A DNA stretch of 64,000 nucleotides from Pirellulaceae bacterium (GCA_018402565.1 JAGYIQ010000002.1:806001-870000), one strand, 5' to 3'; positions 1-10,621 are shown, counted from the stretch's first letter. The notes: generated from the letters alone by a model not told the origin. Numbers and translations are program-made.

Positions 1-1884
1 GCCGGCGAAGTCGACTTCCTGCAAGCCGTGGATCAAGTGGCCACGCAGCGCAAGCAGCGCTGGCTCTTCGGTGGCCTGGTCGGCTTGGCCGTGTGGGCGG
101 CCTTGGTCCTGGGCACCGGCAACGGCTGGCTCTGGTTCCAACGCAACCTGCTGTTCGCCGATCTGCCCTGGCCCACTCGCACCGTCCTGACCATCGAAGG
201 CGTTGTCGATGGCGTGCTGTACGTGCCGCGGGGCGAGGACCATCGCTTGCAAGTCAGTGTCGACCCGAATTGTGTGGACACCGATGTCGACGTGTTCTTG
301 GACTTTGTGGGCCGCTCCAGCAGCACGCGGCAGAAGCTCCGTCGCTTGGACGAGGAACCCCTGAATCATAGCACCACCCTGCGCGGCATCAACAGCGAGT
401 TCTCCTTCCAAGTCCGCGGCGGTGATTTTGTCTCCGCCCCGGTCCAAGTCCGCTTGGTGCAGCCGCCGGGCTTCGCCGAACTGACACTCAAGGTTCAACC
501 GCCGAGTTACAGTGGCTTGAGCGAATCGGCGGTGCCCCTGTCCGCCGAATCCTTCAAAGTCCTGCAAGGCTCGACCGTCTCGATTGTGGCCAAACCCGAT
601 CAAGACAACGTCTCGCTGGCTCTGTTGCAGGCGGACCAACGCTGGGAGATGCCGCGGTCGGATTCGGGCGATCATCGATTGACGCTCAGCGGCGCGCAAC
701 TCCGCAGCGGTCGCTATCAGTTCGACCTGAGTGATGCTGCCGGTATCCGCCCCAGTCGCCCGGTTCAGTTCACGCTGGAAGTGGTAACCGACCGAGCTCC
801 CCAGGTTCGCACCCGGCAATTTGGGGTCAGCACCATGGTCGTGCCGCAAGCCATCATTCCGGTCAACATCGCCATCGAAGACGAGTTCATGGTGCAAGAA
901 GTCTGGGGCGACCTCCGTTGGGAGGTCGATGGTTCTCCCAACACCGGTGCGCACCGATTCGATCTCAATGAATTCAGTACCGATTGGGGCTCCAACCAAC
1001 TGTCCGGCAGTTATGGCTTCGATTTGCAACCGTTGGATATCCCCACCGGCATGACCCTGAGCATTGTGGTCCAGGCTCGTGACAACCAACCTGCCGCGAG
1101 TCCGACGGTCAGCGACGCGACAGCGGATGCGACGCCGCCCAGCACGGACCCAGGCTCGACGATTGACGGCCAGGCTCCGGCCGTCGCAGCCCTACCCGTC
1201 GGGGTGGGGGCGGGCAAAGCCCTCATGTTCCGTGTGGTCACCGAAGCCGAATTTCGCGCCGATCTGCTCCGCCGAGAACTGGAGCAAACCAAGACCTTCG
1301 AACGGGTGATCGCCCAACAACAAGCGATCCAAACCGAGATGCAGGCGCTGTTGGTCAGCCAGCAAGAGCCGACGGAAACCCCCGAGTCGTATTCGATTCG
1401 GCAGACGCAGATGGCCGGCAAATCGCTCCGCAACCAGAATCAGGTGGGCACGCTGTTGATCCAAGTCACCGATCGCTTTCGTGGCTTTTTGGCAGAAGTC
1501 CGCAATAATCGCTTGGACGAATCGTCCAGTGAAATGGATGGTGGACAAGGCTTGGCGATCCGCTTGGATCAGCAGATTATCCAACCGCTGGACGAGATTG
1601 ATCGCACGCTGCTGCCGCAACTCAATCGCTCCCTCGAAGCCGTCTCACGACAAGTGGGGCGTCCCGAAGAAATGCGGCAACAGATCGCCGCCACGCTGCC
1701 GCAAATTGAAGACGTCCTAGCGCGACTCAACGCCGTGCTGGACGCCATGCAACGATCGCAGAGCTTCCAAGAGATCGTCAACATGGTGATCTCGATCAAG
1801 AACGAAGAGCAGCGACTGAAGAAGATGGCCGAGGACAAAAAACGAGCCGAGGCCGGCCTGGACGAAATTTTCGACCAAGACTAA
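1..1884 (+). CDS. Membrane-anchored envelope protein with C-terminal coiled coil, 5' end outside window
   Basis: The frame is open from the first base, so the true start lies upstream; the first usable start inside is GTG at 28. Counted from that GTG, a membrane segment lies at about residues 12-30 (RWLFGGLVGLAVWAALVLG). A long beta-rich, probably extracytoplasmic part follows (about 40-360), then a Pro/Thr/Asp-rich linker (about 360-385). The C-terminus is Gln/Glu/Arg-rich and coiled-coil prone (about 410-618). I do not recognise a family. The next gene, also coiled-coil rich, starts 49 bases after the stop on the same strand, so the two are probably co-transcribed and may act together at the envelope; this is inference. 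Confidence 0.75.
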   Translation, partial: AGEVDFLQAVDQVATQRKQRWLFGGLVGLAVWAALVLGTGNGWLWFQRNLLFADLPWPTRTVLTIEGVVDGVLYVPRGEDHRLQVSVDPNCVDTDVDVFLDFVGRSSSTRQKLRRLDEEPLNHSTTLRGINSEFSFQVRGGDFVSAPVQVRLVQPPGFAELTLKVQPPSYSGLSESAVPLSAESFKVLQGSTVSIVAKPDQDNVSLALLQADQRWEMPRSDSGDHRLTLSGAQLRSGRYQFDLSDAAGIRPSRPVQFTLEVVTDRAPQVRTRQFGVSTMVVPQAIIPVNIAIEDEFMVQEVWGDLRWEVDGSPNTGAHRFDLNEFSTDWGSNQLSGSYGFDLQPLDIPTGMTLSIVVQARDNQPAASPTVSDATADATPPSTDPGSTIDGQAPAVAALPVGVGAGKALMFRVVTEAEFRADLLRRELEQTKTFERVIAQQQAIQTEMQALLVSQQEPTETPESYSIRQTQMAGKSLRNQNQVGTLLIQVTDRFRGFLAEVRNNRLDESSSEMDGGQGLAIRLDQQIIQPLDEIDRTLLPQLNRSLEAVSRQVGRPEEMRQQIAATLPQIEDVLARLNAVLDAMQRSQSFQEIVNMVISIKNEEQRLKKMAEDKKRAEAGLDEIFDQD

Positions 1885-1933
1885 CTGCCCCCATTTGCCG
1901 AGCACGGATGCCCTTCCCGCAGAGACCATTGCT

Positions 1934-4270
1934 ATGATTCAACGAAACATCGCCCCTGCCTGTCGCACCTGGGTACTGTCTTGCCTGTCGAGTGCCCTGC
2001 CGCTGGCCGCCCTGAGCCTGCCGCTACCGCTCCCCTGCCCTGCCGCGGTGGCCGCGACGCCGATCACCAGCCCGTGGCAAGAGACCGACGACACCCAAAA
2101 ATCAGAATTGGGACAACGACAGCGAGCCGTCCTGCAACGCTGGGCGCAACTCGAAGGCCAATTCATGACCATGGCCGAGAAACTAAAAGAGACACAACCC
2201 GAACGAGCCGATCGGTTGATCGTGGCCCTGAATACGGCGCGACAGAACCTGATTGCGCGGCGAATGGAAACGGTGGCCGGCTTGTTGGATACCGGCAAAT
2301 TGGCCCAGGCGAACCAAGAACTGGACGATGTCATCAAGGAGCTCGAAGCCCTCGTCCGCCTGTTGCTGAGCGATCAATCCAATCGCATGGACAAACAAGA
2401 GGAACTGGAGTTTCTGGAACAGGTCAAGAAAGATATCCAGAACCTACTGAAAGATCAGAATCAACAGACTCGTGAAACGTTCAAGATCTCCAATCGCGAG
2501 CAAGTCGATCAAGATCTGAAGCAAGCTATCGAGCAGATCGACAGCTTGATCAAGAAACAAGAATCGCTGCAACAAAAGGTCCAAGACACACCACGCAATC
2601 TCAAGGCTCAGGACCAAGCCGCGGAAGACCAGTTCCAATTGCGACAACAGACCCTGGAAACCGCTCGTAGCCTGGAAGAAAAGTTCGGCGCCAAACCACG
2701 CAGTGGTGAAACCCAAGACTCTCGCGCGAATCCAAATGACGGTCGCCCCACGGAAGGCGAAACGGGCGATAACCCCACCGGCGAACAAAAACCCGGCCAG
2801 CAGAAGCCCGGCGAACAATCGGGCGAAAACAAACCTGGTGAACAAAAGCCCGGTGAGCAATCAGGTGAGAGCAAACCTGGAGAACAAAAGCCCGGTGAAC
2901 AAAAGCCTGGTGACCAAAAGCCCGGCGAACAAAAGCCTGGTGAACAATCAGGGGAGAGCAAGCCGGGGGAACAACCGTCAGGCGAGAGCCAGCCGGGACA
3001 GGCATCACCTCCGTCCTCTGGGTCTCCGTCCGAGTCCAAGCCGTCCGAACAGAACCAACCGACCGACCAATCCAACACGGGCCAGGCGGCTCAGCAATTG
3101 AAACAAGCCAGCGAGAAGCAGCAGGAAGCCGAGCGGGCCCTGGCCGAAGGGGACAATCAGCAGGCCAACGAATCGCAGGAGCAGGCAATCGAAGACCTGA
3201 AAGAGGCGCGACAAATGCTGGAACAGGAACGCCGACGCTTGAATCAATTGCCCGAAGAGGCCGCCCAACGCCAGTCGCCCGAACAGCGTCGTTTGGCCGA
3301 TCGTACCAAGGAGCTGTCGGACAAAATTGCCCAGGCCAAACTGCCCAGCAAAGAGCAACCACAAAACGCCGATGGCAGTCCGGCGGATCAAGCTCAAGCC
3401 GGCAAGCCCAAGGTTGATCAAGCCCAATCCGAAATGCAGCAGGCCGCCGATGGCCTTGACGAGAACTCACCGGAATCCGCCAACGAGAACCAGAAAAAAG
3501 CCGAAGAACAACTGCAAGAGGCGCTGGCGGAGATCGAAGAGCGGCTGAACCAACTGCGAGAAGAGACGCGTGAAGAACGCCTGGCTCGCTTGGAGGCACG
3601 TTTCCTGGAATTGCTGCTGCGACAACAGGATCTCCGCGGCCGCACCGAAGTCTTGGACGACAAACTGGTGTCCCTGCAACAACAGAGTGTGCGGGATCGC
3701 TTGATCTTGGCGGAGCTCTCCACCCAGCAAGCCGAATTGGCCGAACTCTGCCAATTGGCCTACGACCTACTTTTGGAGGATGGCACCAGCGTCGTCTTCC
3801 CGGAAATCGTGGCCGAAGTGCAGACGGACATGTTGCAAGCGGCAGGCCTACTTAAAGAACGACAAACCGGCGGCTTGGTGCAACTGCTACATCGCGAAAT
3901 CGAGTCCACGTTGGAGGAACTCTTGGCGGCACTGAAGCAGAGCAAAAACAAAGGTGACGGCGGCGGTGGTGGCGGCGGTGAAGGCGGTGGCGGCGAACAA
4001 CCGTTGGTCAAACGCTCCGCCGAACTCAAGATGCTGCGAGCCGCCCAATTGCGAGTCAATCGGAAAACGCGACAACTGAACGAAATCAACCAACAAAGTC
4101 TCTTGCCTGCGGAACAGATCAATGACGAACTGCAACGGTTGGCGGGTCGTCAAACCGACATCATTGAACTGACGCAGCGGTTGATCGAGAGCATTCAAGC
4201 CGAAGGGCAACCCGGCCCACCACCCGGCGGCCCACCTCCCGGCGGCCAAGCCCCACCAGAAGACGAGTGA
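1934..4270 (+). CDS. Secreted or periplasmic coiled-coil protein with KPGEQ repeats
   Basis: About 778 residues. A TTG at 1895 would extend it, but ATG at 1934 puts a clear signal peptide first (hydrophobic stretch after MIQRNIAPACRTW, then an AVAA site), so I use 1934. After the signal peptide come long Gln/Glu/Lys-rich heptad-like stretches (about 45-250). A hydrophilic block built of KPGEQ/SGES units follows (about 275-350), then more coiled coil (about 385-690), a poly-Gly stretch (about 670-690) and a PPGG tail. There is no enzymatic motif. Together with the upstream membrane protein it looks like an extended structural or scaffolding component of the envelope. Function unknown; that it is coding is well supported by length, signal peptide and codon use. 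Confidence 0.8.
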   Translation: MIQRNIAPACRTWVLSCLSSALPLAALSLPLPLPCPAAVAATPITSPWQETDDTQKSELGQRQRAVLQRWAQLEGQFMTMAEKLKETQPERADRLIVALNTARQNLIARRMETVAGLLDTGKLAQANQELDDVIKELEALVRLLLSDQSNRMDKQEELEFLEQVKKDIQNLLKDQNQQTRETFKISNREQVDQDLKQAIEQIDSLIKKQESLQQKVQDTPRNLKAQDQAAEDQFQLRQQTLETARSLEEKFGAKPRSGETQDSRANPNDGRPTEGETGDNPTGEQKPGQQKPGEQSGENKPGEQKPGEQSGESKPGEQKPGEQKPGDQKPGEQKPGEQSGESKPGEQPSGESQPGQASPPSSGSPSESKPSEQNQPTDQSNTGQAAQQLKQASEKQQEAERALAEGDNQQANESQEQAIEDLKEARQMLEQERRRLNQLPEEAAQRQSPEQRRLADRTKELSDKIAQAKLPSKEQPQNADGSPADQAQAGKPKVDQAQSEMQQAADGLDENSPESANENQKKAEEQLQEALAEIEERLNQLREETREERLARLEARFLELLLRQQDLRGRTEVLDDKLVSLQQQSVRDRLILAELSTQQAELAELCQLAYDLLLEDGTSVVFPEIVAEVQTDMLQAAGLLKERQTGGLVQLLHREIESTLEELLAALKQSKNKGDGGGGGGGEGGGGEQPLVKRSAELKMLRAAQLRVNRKTRQLNEINQQSLLPAEQINDELQRLAGRQTDIIELTQRLIESIQAEGQPGPPPGGPPPGGQAPPEDE

Positions 4271-4403
4271 CCCAGTTGGACGGACAGCGTCGAAGACAAT
4301 CCCGCCGTGGGTCACACCGCTACAGCAGGCACTCTCCGAGGGCCTGCAACCTTAGTCCCGCTCGTTGCCTCACGAGAGCATTGTTCCATGTCATTTTCCG
4401 CCT

Positions 4404-4430
4404 CAAACCAGCAGAGGGCTGCTGGTCTAC
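4404..4430 (+). repeat. Dispersed 27-bp hairpin repeat (CCAGCAG-AGGG-CTGCTGG)
   Basis: A palindrome with 7-bp arms CCAGCAG/CTGCTGG and an AGGG loop, flanked by CAAA and TCTAC. Near-identical copies occur at 6932-6958, 59357-59383 and 59958-59984, each at the edge of or inside a repeat array. The rest of 4271-4481 holds no gene that I can support. Confidence 0.7.
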
Positions 4431-4481
4431 CTATCCGTTTCCGCTCGGGCTTTGCCCGGCGGGGCGACAACTGACGGCTAC

Positions 4482-5185
4482 TCGCCTCCCCTAATAATAA
4501 AAAAGGAGGATCTTTGCCCCTTGGTCACACCGCCCACCATCCGGCCTCGTGGCTTGTTGATTTTTCCGTAGCGGAATGCGTCAAGCATTTCGATTGGCGC
4601 GGAAACGCCCTGGTTTCGTGCGATTTCCTTGAGTTGAACGGCCCATTCGCATGCAAGTCTGGAAAAATCAACAAGCCCCTCGTCCCGGTGGGGGCATGAC
4701 TGACCGGCTACCAACTCCCCACCCAATATTCAAAAAGAAGGCTCGTTGCCCCTTGGTCACATGCCCACCATCCCGGGCTTGTCCCGGTGGAGGCATGACT
4801 GACAGGCTACAGGCTACCAACGCCCCCCAATGATCAAAAAGAAGGATCGTTGCCCCTTGGCCACATGCCCACCATCCCGGGCTTGTCCCGGTGGAGGCAT
4901 GACTGACAGGCTACAGGCTACCAGCCCCCCAACGATCAAAAAGAAGGATCGTTGCCTCTTGGCCACATGCCCACCATCCCGGGCTTGTCCCGGTGGAGGC
5001 ATGACTGACAGGCTACAGGCTACCAGCCCCCGACGATCAAAAAGAAGGATCGTTGCCCCTTGGTCACACCGCCCCCGGTGGGTTTACCCCGCCGGAGCGG
5101 AAGTTTGGGTAGCTAGAACGCTCCCCCAATGATCAAAAAGAAGGATCGTTGCCCCTTGGCCACACCGCCACCGTCGGCTTCATGC
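4482..5185 (+). repeat. Array of about six units of a hairpin-bearing repeat, forward orientation
   Basis: Units of about 90-105 bp share the core GATCAAAAAGAAGGATCGTT, followed by GCCCCTTGGTCACACCGCC. Next comes a GC-rich palindrome that differs between units (loops TTGTCCC, TTTACCCC or TTCATG), then ATGACTGACAGGCTAC or a variant. Cores start near 4497, 4729, 4829, 4934, 5034 and 5129. Short open frames here merely translate the repeat and are not called. The array ends at the left end of IS copy A, which sits in the loop of a CCGTCGGCTTCATGCCGG-type hairpin. Confidence 0.85.
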
Positions 5186-6560
5186 CATTGGTATCTACAC
5201 AAATCGCGACTTTTGCTATACACTCGGCATGATCCAGATCAAGCTGAAAGACAAGCGACTTTCCAGTCGTTGGGAACTAATGGTGAGGTGTCACATGCGG
5301 GTAGCGTCACCGCTAGCAGCGGGCGTCAGTGGGCTACCTGACGGTAATTTAAAAACGTCTTTCGCTGCCACGCAGGCGACTTGGCGTTTTTTGAATAATG
5401 ACCGCGTCACCTTTGGAGAACTTGTCGTTCCGCTACAGGATTTCGCTAGAACCGCGTGTACTTCGATCTCAGCCCCATTTGTGCTGCTGGCCCATGACTG
5501 GAGCAAGCTCAGCTACCCCGGGCACAAGAGTCGAGAGGACCTGGCAGAATTGTCTAGTTCTAGTGACGTTGGCTACGATCTGGCGTGTGCTTTGGCTATT
5601 AATCCAGACGATGGCTTGCCAATCGCTCCCCTGGAAATGCACCTCAAGACAGCCGCGGGGATGCTCAGTACGCGTGGCAAGGTGGAAGTTGCGGGGCACA
5701 CCGATCAGGTCATGGCTACGATGAACGCGTCCGCCAGTTGGAATTTAGACAAGCCGATTGTCCATGTAATCGATCGTGAAGCAGATTCCGTAGGGCACTA
5801 TCGCGATTGGACGGAAGCGGGGCATAAGTTTCTCGTTCGTGGCGATGATCGGCGAGTGCTGTATCAAGACAAGAAAGTCAAGCTAAGCGACGTCCGTCGT
5901 CAACTACAGGACCAGGGCGGATTTCAATCGGTAGGAACGGTGTTACACAATAACCGTCCGGTTGATATGGAGATTTCTGAGACGGAGGTCACCTTGTATC
6001 GCCCTGCTCGAAAGAGCGTGAAAAAGGTCCGAACGGATGTCCCCGGAGTTCCGTTGCCCGTACGTCTGGTGTTGACACGACTTATTGACGATCAAAAGCA
6101 AGTCCTGGCACAGTGGTACTTATTGTCGAATGTTCCTACCGAGTGGGCGGACGCTAAAATGCTCGCCAACTGCTATTACTGGCGGTGGAAAATCGAGACC
6201 TATTTCAAACTGTTAAAGTCTAACGGCACTCAAATAGAGGATTGGCAACAAGAAACTGCGGAAGCGATTTTCCGGCGGATACTGGTTGCATCAATGGCCA
6301 TGGTGACTGTCTGGCACTTGATGGCAACCAATGAGCCGAAGACGAACAGAATTTAAGAAACTGCTCATGAGCCTCAGCGGTCGTCAAACAAAAAGATCAC
6401 GTCCATTTACAGCGCCGGCGCTGCTGGCAGGCCTCTGGTCATATCTTTCGATGATGTCCATTCTGGAGAAGATTGATATCGACTCCCTCAAGCAAATGGC
6501 CAAAGAAATTTCACTACCTATTGCGCTCTTTAATTCGGGGTAGTTGTGTAGATACCAATG
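5186..6560 (+). mobile_element. IS4-family (Tn5-like) insertion sequence, copy A, 1375 bp
   Basis: Perfect 17-bp terminal inverted repeats CATTGGTATCTACACAA at 5186-5202 and its complement at 6544-6560. It is flanked by a 9-bp direct duplication GCTTCATGC (5177-5185 and 6561-6569); 9 bp is also the duplication length of IS50/Tn5. One transposase frame lies between. Nearly identical copies are at 7967-9339 (inverted) and 10622-11994. The target is the centre of a repeat hairpin. Confidence 0.95.
5229..6543 (+). pseudogene. IS4-family transposase, frameshifted near its C-terminus (copy A)
   Basis: DDE transposase of the IS4/Tn5 type. The N-terminal part (ATWRFLNNDRVTFGEL) resembles the Tn5 DNA-binding region. 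A DREADS motif follows, and the IS4 signature Y-x2-R-x3-E-x6-K is visible in YYWRWKIETYFKLLK. Starting at ATG 5229, the frame reads 375 residues and then stops at 6356, because an extra A at about 6346 (GAACAGAATT instead of GAACGAATT) shifts the frame. The C-terminal remainder continues in another frame to 6543. Copy A keeps the five-A run near 6021 in frame, whereas copies B and C have four. Intact length would be about 437 residues. Homopolymer sequencing error is an alternative cause. Confidence 0.85.
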
Positions 6561-7360
6561 GCTTCATGCCGGCGGGGCGATGACTGACCGGCTACAAGCG
6601 CCCCCCAATAATCAAAGAGAAGGATCGTTACCCCTTGGTCACATCGCCCACCATCCCGGGCTTGTCCCGGTGGAGGCATGACTGACAGGCTACAGGCTAC
6701 CAGCCCCCCGACGATCAAAAAGAAGGATCGTTGCCCCTTGGTCACACCGCCCCCGGTGGGTTTACCCCGCCGGAGCGAAAGTTTGGGTAGCTAGAATCGC
6801 CCCCCCCAATATTCAAAATGAAGGCACGTTGCCCCTTGGTCACATCGGCCCCCGTCGGCTTCAGCGACACGTGTTTCCCACTCCTGCGCATGTTTCCAAC
6901 CGTTTGCATATAAGAAAACCAATTCTCGCTTCAAACCAGCAGAGGGCTGCTGGTCTACATTCCGGCCCCCGCGGGTTCACCCGTGGGACCGAAAGTTTGG
7001 CAGCGAGAAGGCCCCCTCAACGATCAATAAGAAGGCTCGTTGCCCCTTGGTCACACCGGCCCACCATCCCGGGCTTGTCCCGGTGGAGGCATGACTGACA
7101 AGCTACATGCTACCAGCCCCCCAACGATCAAAAAGAAGGATCGTTGCCCCTTGGTCACATCGCCCCCGTGCGGGTTCACCCCGCCGGAGCGGAAGTTTGG
7201 GTAGCTAGAACGCCCCCCCCAATCATCAAGAAGAAGGAACTCCACCCCTTGGCCACACCGCCACCGTCGGCTTCATGCCGGCGGGGCGATGACTGACCGG
7301 CTACCAGCTCCCCCCCAGTAATCAAAAAGAAGGCTCTTTGCCCCTTGGTCACACCACCAG
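6561..7360 (+). repeat. Hairpin-repeat array right of IS copy A
   Basis: Continues the repeat family in forward orientation with about seven cores (near 6613, 6713, 6809, 7019, 7126, 7222 and 7319). The first has the rare variant AAAGAGAAGGATCGTTACCC, which also appears, reversed, next to IS copy C. A copy of the 27-bp CCAGCAG hairpin lies at 6932-6958. No gene is credible here. Confidence 0.8.
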
Positions 7361-7779
7361 AAACACTCTGCGGTGAAACATCGTCTTGCGGCCACTCACC
7401 GCGATACCGTGTGTACAACTCCAAGCTTCGCAGAACACGCCTCCCCCGATTGCGGTCTCGGTGGCGATTGAGCAGCTAAACCACCGTGGCACTCGACCGC
7501 CCAAACCGCACGCCGTCGCCCTCTAGCCTGTCAAACTTTCGGTCCAACGACACAAGGTCATTGGGGCCGCTGGCATCGCGCGACATCCCACTTTCAGGCA
7601 TAGGGCGAATAGGGTATCGGGGGCGACCGCCTGAAGGCGGAACTACAAGCGGCGGGACTTCGCTTCAGTGAGCCTTCGTTAGACCGGCCCTGAACGTCTC
7701 CATTGGTCACGTCTCGCGGCTAGAAGGCCCCGCTTGTAGTCCCGCCTTTAGGCGGAGGGCGCCATGGAGAAACTCCGCC
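7361..7779 (+). repeat. 419-bp long repeat, copy 1
   Basis: From the AACACTCTGCGGTGAAACAT region to GGAGAAACTCCGCC. It is found again as the reverse complement at 10112-10530 and forward at 12279-12697, each 419 bp. Its right half holds an imperfect inverted repeat: CCGCCTGAAGGCGG, then ACTACAAGCGG, with their complement about 70 bp later. The 61-codon frame inside (MALDRPNRTPSPSS...) lies wholly within the repeat and is probably not a gene. Confidence 0.85.
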
Positions 7780-7966
7780 AAATGACTGACCGGCTACCAC
7801 ACCTGCTCCACGGTCGCAAAAAGATGGATCTTTGCCTCTTGGTCACATCGCCCCCGTGCGGGTTCACCCCGCCGGAGCGGAAGTTTGGGTAGCTAGAACG
7901 CCCCCCCCAATCATCAAGAAGAAGGAACTCCACCCCTTGGCCACACCGCCACCGTCGGCTTCATGC
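7780..7966 (+). repeat. Hairpin-repeat units between long repeat 1 and IS copy B
   Basis: Two cores (near 7810 and 7910) in forward orientation, ending in CCGTCGGCTTCATGC, the same hairpin target as copy A. Confidence 0.75.
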
Positions 7967-9339
7967 CATTGGTATCTACACAACTACCCCGAATTAAAGA
8001 GCGCAATAGGTAGTGAAATTTCTTTGGCCATTTGCTTGAGGGAGTCGATATCAATCTTCTCCAGAATGGACATCATCGAAAGATATGACCAGAGGCCTGC
8101 CAGCAGCGCCGGCGCTGTAAATGGACGTGATCTTTTTGTTTGACGACCGCTGAGGCTCATGAGCAGTTTCTTAAATTCGTTCGTCTTCGGCTCATTGGTT
8201 GCCATCAAGTGCCAGACAGTCACCATGGCCATTGATGCAACCAGTATCCGCCGGAAAATCGCTTCCGCAGTTTCTTGTTGCCAATCCTCTATTTGAGTGC
8301 CGTTAGACTTTAACAGTTTGAAATAGGTCTCGATTTTCCACCGCCAGTAATAGCAGTTGGCGAGCATTTTAGCGTCCGCCCACTCGGTAGGAACATTCGA
8401 CAATAAGTACCACTGTGCCAGGACTTGCTTTTGATCGTCAATAAGTCGTGTCAACACCAGACGTACGGGCAACGGAACTCCGGGGACATCCGTTCGGACC
8501 TTTTCACGCTCTTTCGAGCAGGGCGATACAAGGTGACCTCCGTCTCAGAAATCTCCATATCAACCGGACGGTTATTGTGTAACACCGTTCCTACCGATTG
8601 AAATCCGCCCTGGTCCTGTAGTTGACGACGGACGTCGCTTAGCTTGACTTTCTTGTCTTGATACAGCACTCGCCGATCATCGCCACGAACGAGAAACTTA
8701 TGCCCCGCTTCCGTCCAATCGCGATAGTGCCCTACGGAATCTGCTTCACGATCGATTACATGGACAATCGGCTTGTCTAAATTCCAACTGGCGGACGCGT
8801 TCATCGTAGCCATGACCTGATCGGTGTGCCCCGCAACTTCCACCTTGCCACGCGTACTGAGCATCCCCGCGGCTGTCTTGAGGTGCATTTCCAGGGGAGC
8901 GATTGGCAAGCCATCGTCTGGATTAATAGCCAAAGCACACGCCAGATCGTAGCCAACATCACTAGAACTAGACAATTCTGCCAGGTCCTCTCGACTCTTG
9001 TGCCCGGGGTAGCTGAGCTTGCTCCAGTCATGGGCCAGCAGCACAAATGGGGCTGAGATCGAAGTACACGCGGTTCTAGCGAAATCCTGTAGCGGAACGA
9101 CAAGTTCTCCAAAGGTGACGCGGTCATTATTCAAAAAACGCCAAGTCGCCTGCGTGGCAGCGAAAGACGTTTTTAAATTACCGTCAGGTAGCCCACTGAC
9201 GCCCGCTGCTAGCGGTGACGCTACCCGCATGTGACACCTCACCATTAGTTCCCAACGACTGGAAAGTCGCTTGTCTTTCAGCTTGATCTGGATCATGCCG
9301 AGTGTATAGCAAAAGTCGCGATTTGTGTAGATACCAATG
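7967..9339 (-). mobile_element. IS4-family insertion sequence, copy B, 1373 bp, inverted
   Basis: Same 17-bp ends as copy A. The flanks are not a direct repeat: GCTTCATGC on the left (7958-7966) and its reverse complement GCATGAAGC on the right (9340-9348). This is the mark of an inversion with an end point in this copy. Confidence 0.95.
7984..9296 (-). pseudogene. IS4-family transposase, frameshifted in the middle (copy B)
   Basis: Reads from ATG at 9296 as the same transposase as copy A, but breaks after about 270 residues. A run of four A (complement near 8492-8495) replaces the five A of copy A, giving a 281-residue N-terminal piece (8451-9296). The C-terminal piece with the YYWRWKIETYFKLLK signature is in the next frame (7984-8472). 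Copy B shares with copy A a local compensated shift (RQTKRSRPFTAPAL) where copy C reads RQTKDHVHLQRRRL. Confidence 0.85.
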
Positions 9340-10111
9340 GCATGAAGCCGACGGTGGCGGTGTGACCAAGGGGCAACGGGCCTTCTTTTTGATCATTGGG
9401 GGGAGGGTGGTAGCCGTCAGTCATCGCCCCGCCGGCATGAAGCCGACGGTGGCGGTGTGACCAAGGGGCGACGATCCTTCTTTTTGATTATTGGGGGAGG
9501 CGTGGTAGCCGTCAGTCATCGCCCCGCCGGCATGAAGCCGACGGTGGCGGTGTGACCAAGGGGTGGAGTTCCTTCTTCTTGATTATTGGGGGGGGCGATT
9601 CTAGCTACCCAAACTTCCGCTCCGGCGGGGTAAACCCACCGGGGGCGGTGTGACCAAGGGGCAACGATCCTTCTTTTTGATCGTTGGGGGGCTCGTAGCC
9701 TGTAGCCTGTCAGTCATGCCTCCACCGGGACAAGCCCGGGATGGTGGGCCGGTGTGACCAAGGGGCAACGATCCTTCTTATTGATCGTTGAGGGGGGGCC
9801 TTCTCGCTGCCAAACTTTCGGTCCCACGGGTGAACCCGCGGGGGCCGTGTGGCCAAGGGGCAACGGGCCTTCTTTTTGATCATTGGGGGGGGGCGGTCTA
9901 GCTACCCAAACTTTCGCTCCGGCGGGGTAAACCCACCGGGGGCGGTGTGGCCAAGGGGCAACGGGCCTTCTTTTTGATCATTGGGGGGGGGCGGTCTAGC
10001 TACCCAAACTTTCGCTCCGGCGGGGTAAACCCACCGGGGGCGGTGTGACCAAGGGGCAAAGATCCATCTTTTTGCGACCGTGGAGCAGGTGTGGTAGCCG
10101 GTCAGTCATTT
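9340..10111 (-). repeat. Hairpin-repeat array in reverse orientation
   Basis: About eight units whose cores are all on the minus strand, the opposite of the arrays at 4482-7966 and 11995-12278. Hairpins of the TTCATG, TTTACCCC and TTGTCCC loop types are present. This is the left part of the segment inverted between IS copies B and C. No gene is seen. Confidence 0.8.
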
Positions 10112-10530
10112 GGCGGAGTTTCTCCATGGCGCCCTCCGCCTAAAGGCGGGACTACAAGCGGGGCCTTCTAGCCGCGAGACGTGACCAATGGAGACGTTCA
10201 GGGCCGGTCTGGAGAAGGCTCACTGAAGCGAAGTCCCGCCGCTTGTAGTTCCGCCTTTAGGCGGTCGCCCTCCGGACCCTGTTCGCCCTATGCCTAGAAG
10301 TGGGATGACGAGCGATGCCAGCGGCCCCAATGACCTTGTGTCGTTGGACCGAAAGTTTGACAGGCTAGAAGGCGACGGCGTGCGGTTTGGGCGGTCGAGT
10401 GCCACGCGGGTTTAGCTGCTCAACCTCCACCGAGACCGCAAGTGGGGGAGGCGTGTTCTGAGTAGCTTGGAGTTGTACACACGGTATGGCGGTGAGTGGC
10501 CGCAAGGCGATGTTTCACCGCAGAGTGTTG
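10112..10530 (-). repeat. 419-bp long repeat, copy 2, inverted
   Basis: Reverse complement of the repeat at 7361-7779, with few differences. Like copy 1, it is followed (in its own direction) by CCACACCTGCTCCACGGTCG. The reverse orientation is explained by the IS-flanked inversion. Confidence 0.85.
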
Positions 10531-10621
10531 GTGGGCGATGTGACCAAGGGGTAACGATCCTTCTCTTTGATTATTGGGGGGCGGCTGTAGCCGGTCAGTC
10601 ATCGCCCCGCCGGCATGAAGC
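10531..10621 (-). repeat. One hairpin-repeat unit left of IS copy C, reverse orientation
   Basis: Holds the variant core with AAAGAGAAGG (as its complement, CCTTCTCTTT) that otherwise occurs only to the right of IS copy A. It ends in GCATGAAGC (10613-10621), the mirror of the target site. Confidence 0.75.

Noticed and set aside
4651..5132. Small frames rich in PPSRACPGGGMTDRLQAT and similar strings in the island arrays
   Set aside because: Each is a translation of one or two hairpin-repeat units and recurs wherever the repeat recurs; no independent coding signal.
7486..7671. 61-codon frame MALDRPNRTPSPSS in the long repeats (also 10220-10405 and 12404-12589)
   Set aside because: Fully inside the 419-bp repeat, no ribosome binding site, includes the inverted repeat; treated as repeat sequence.
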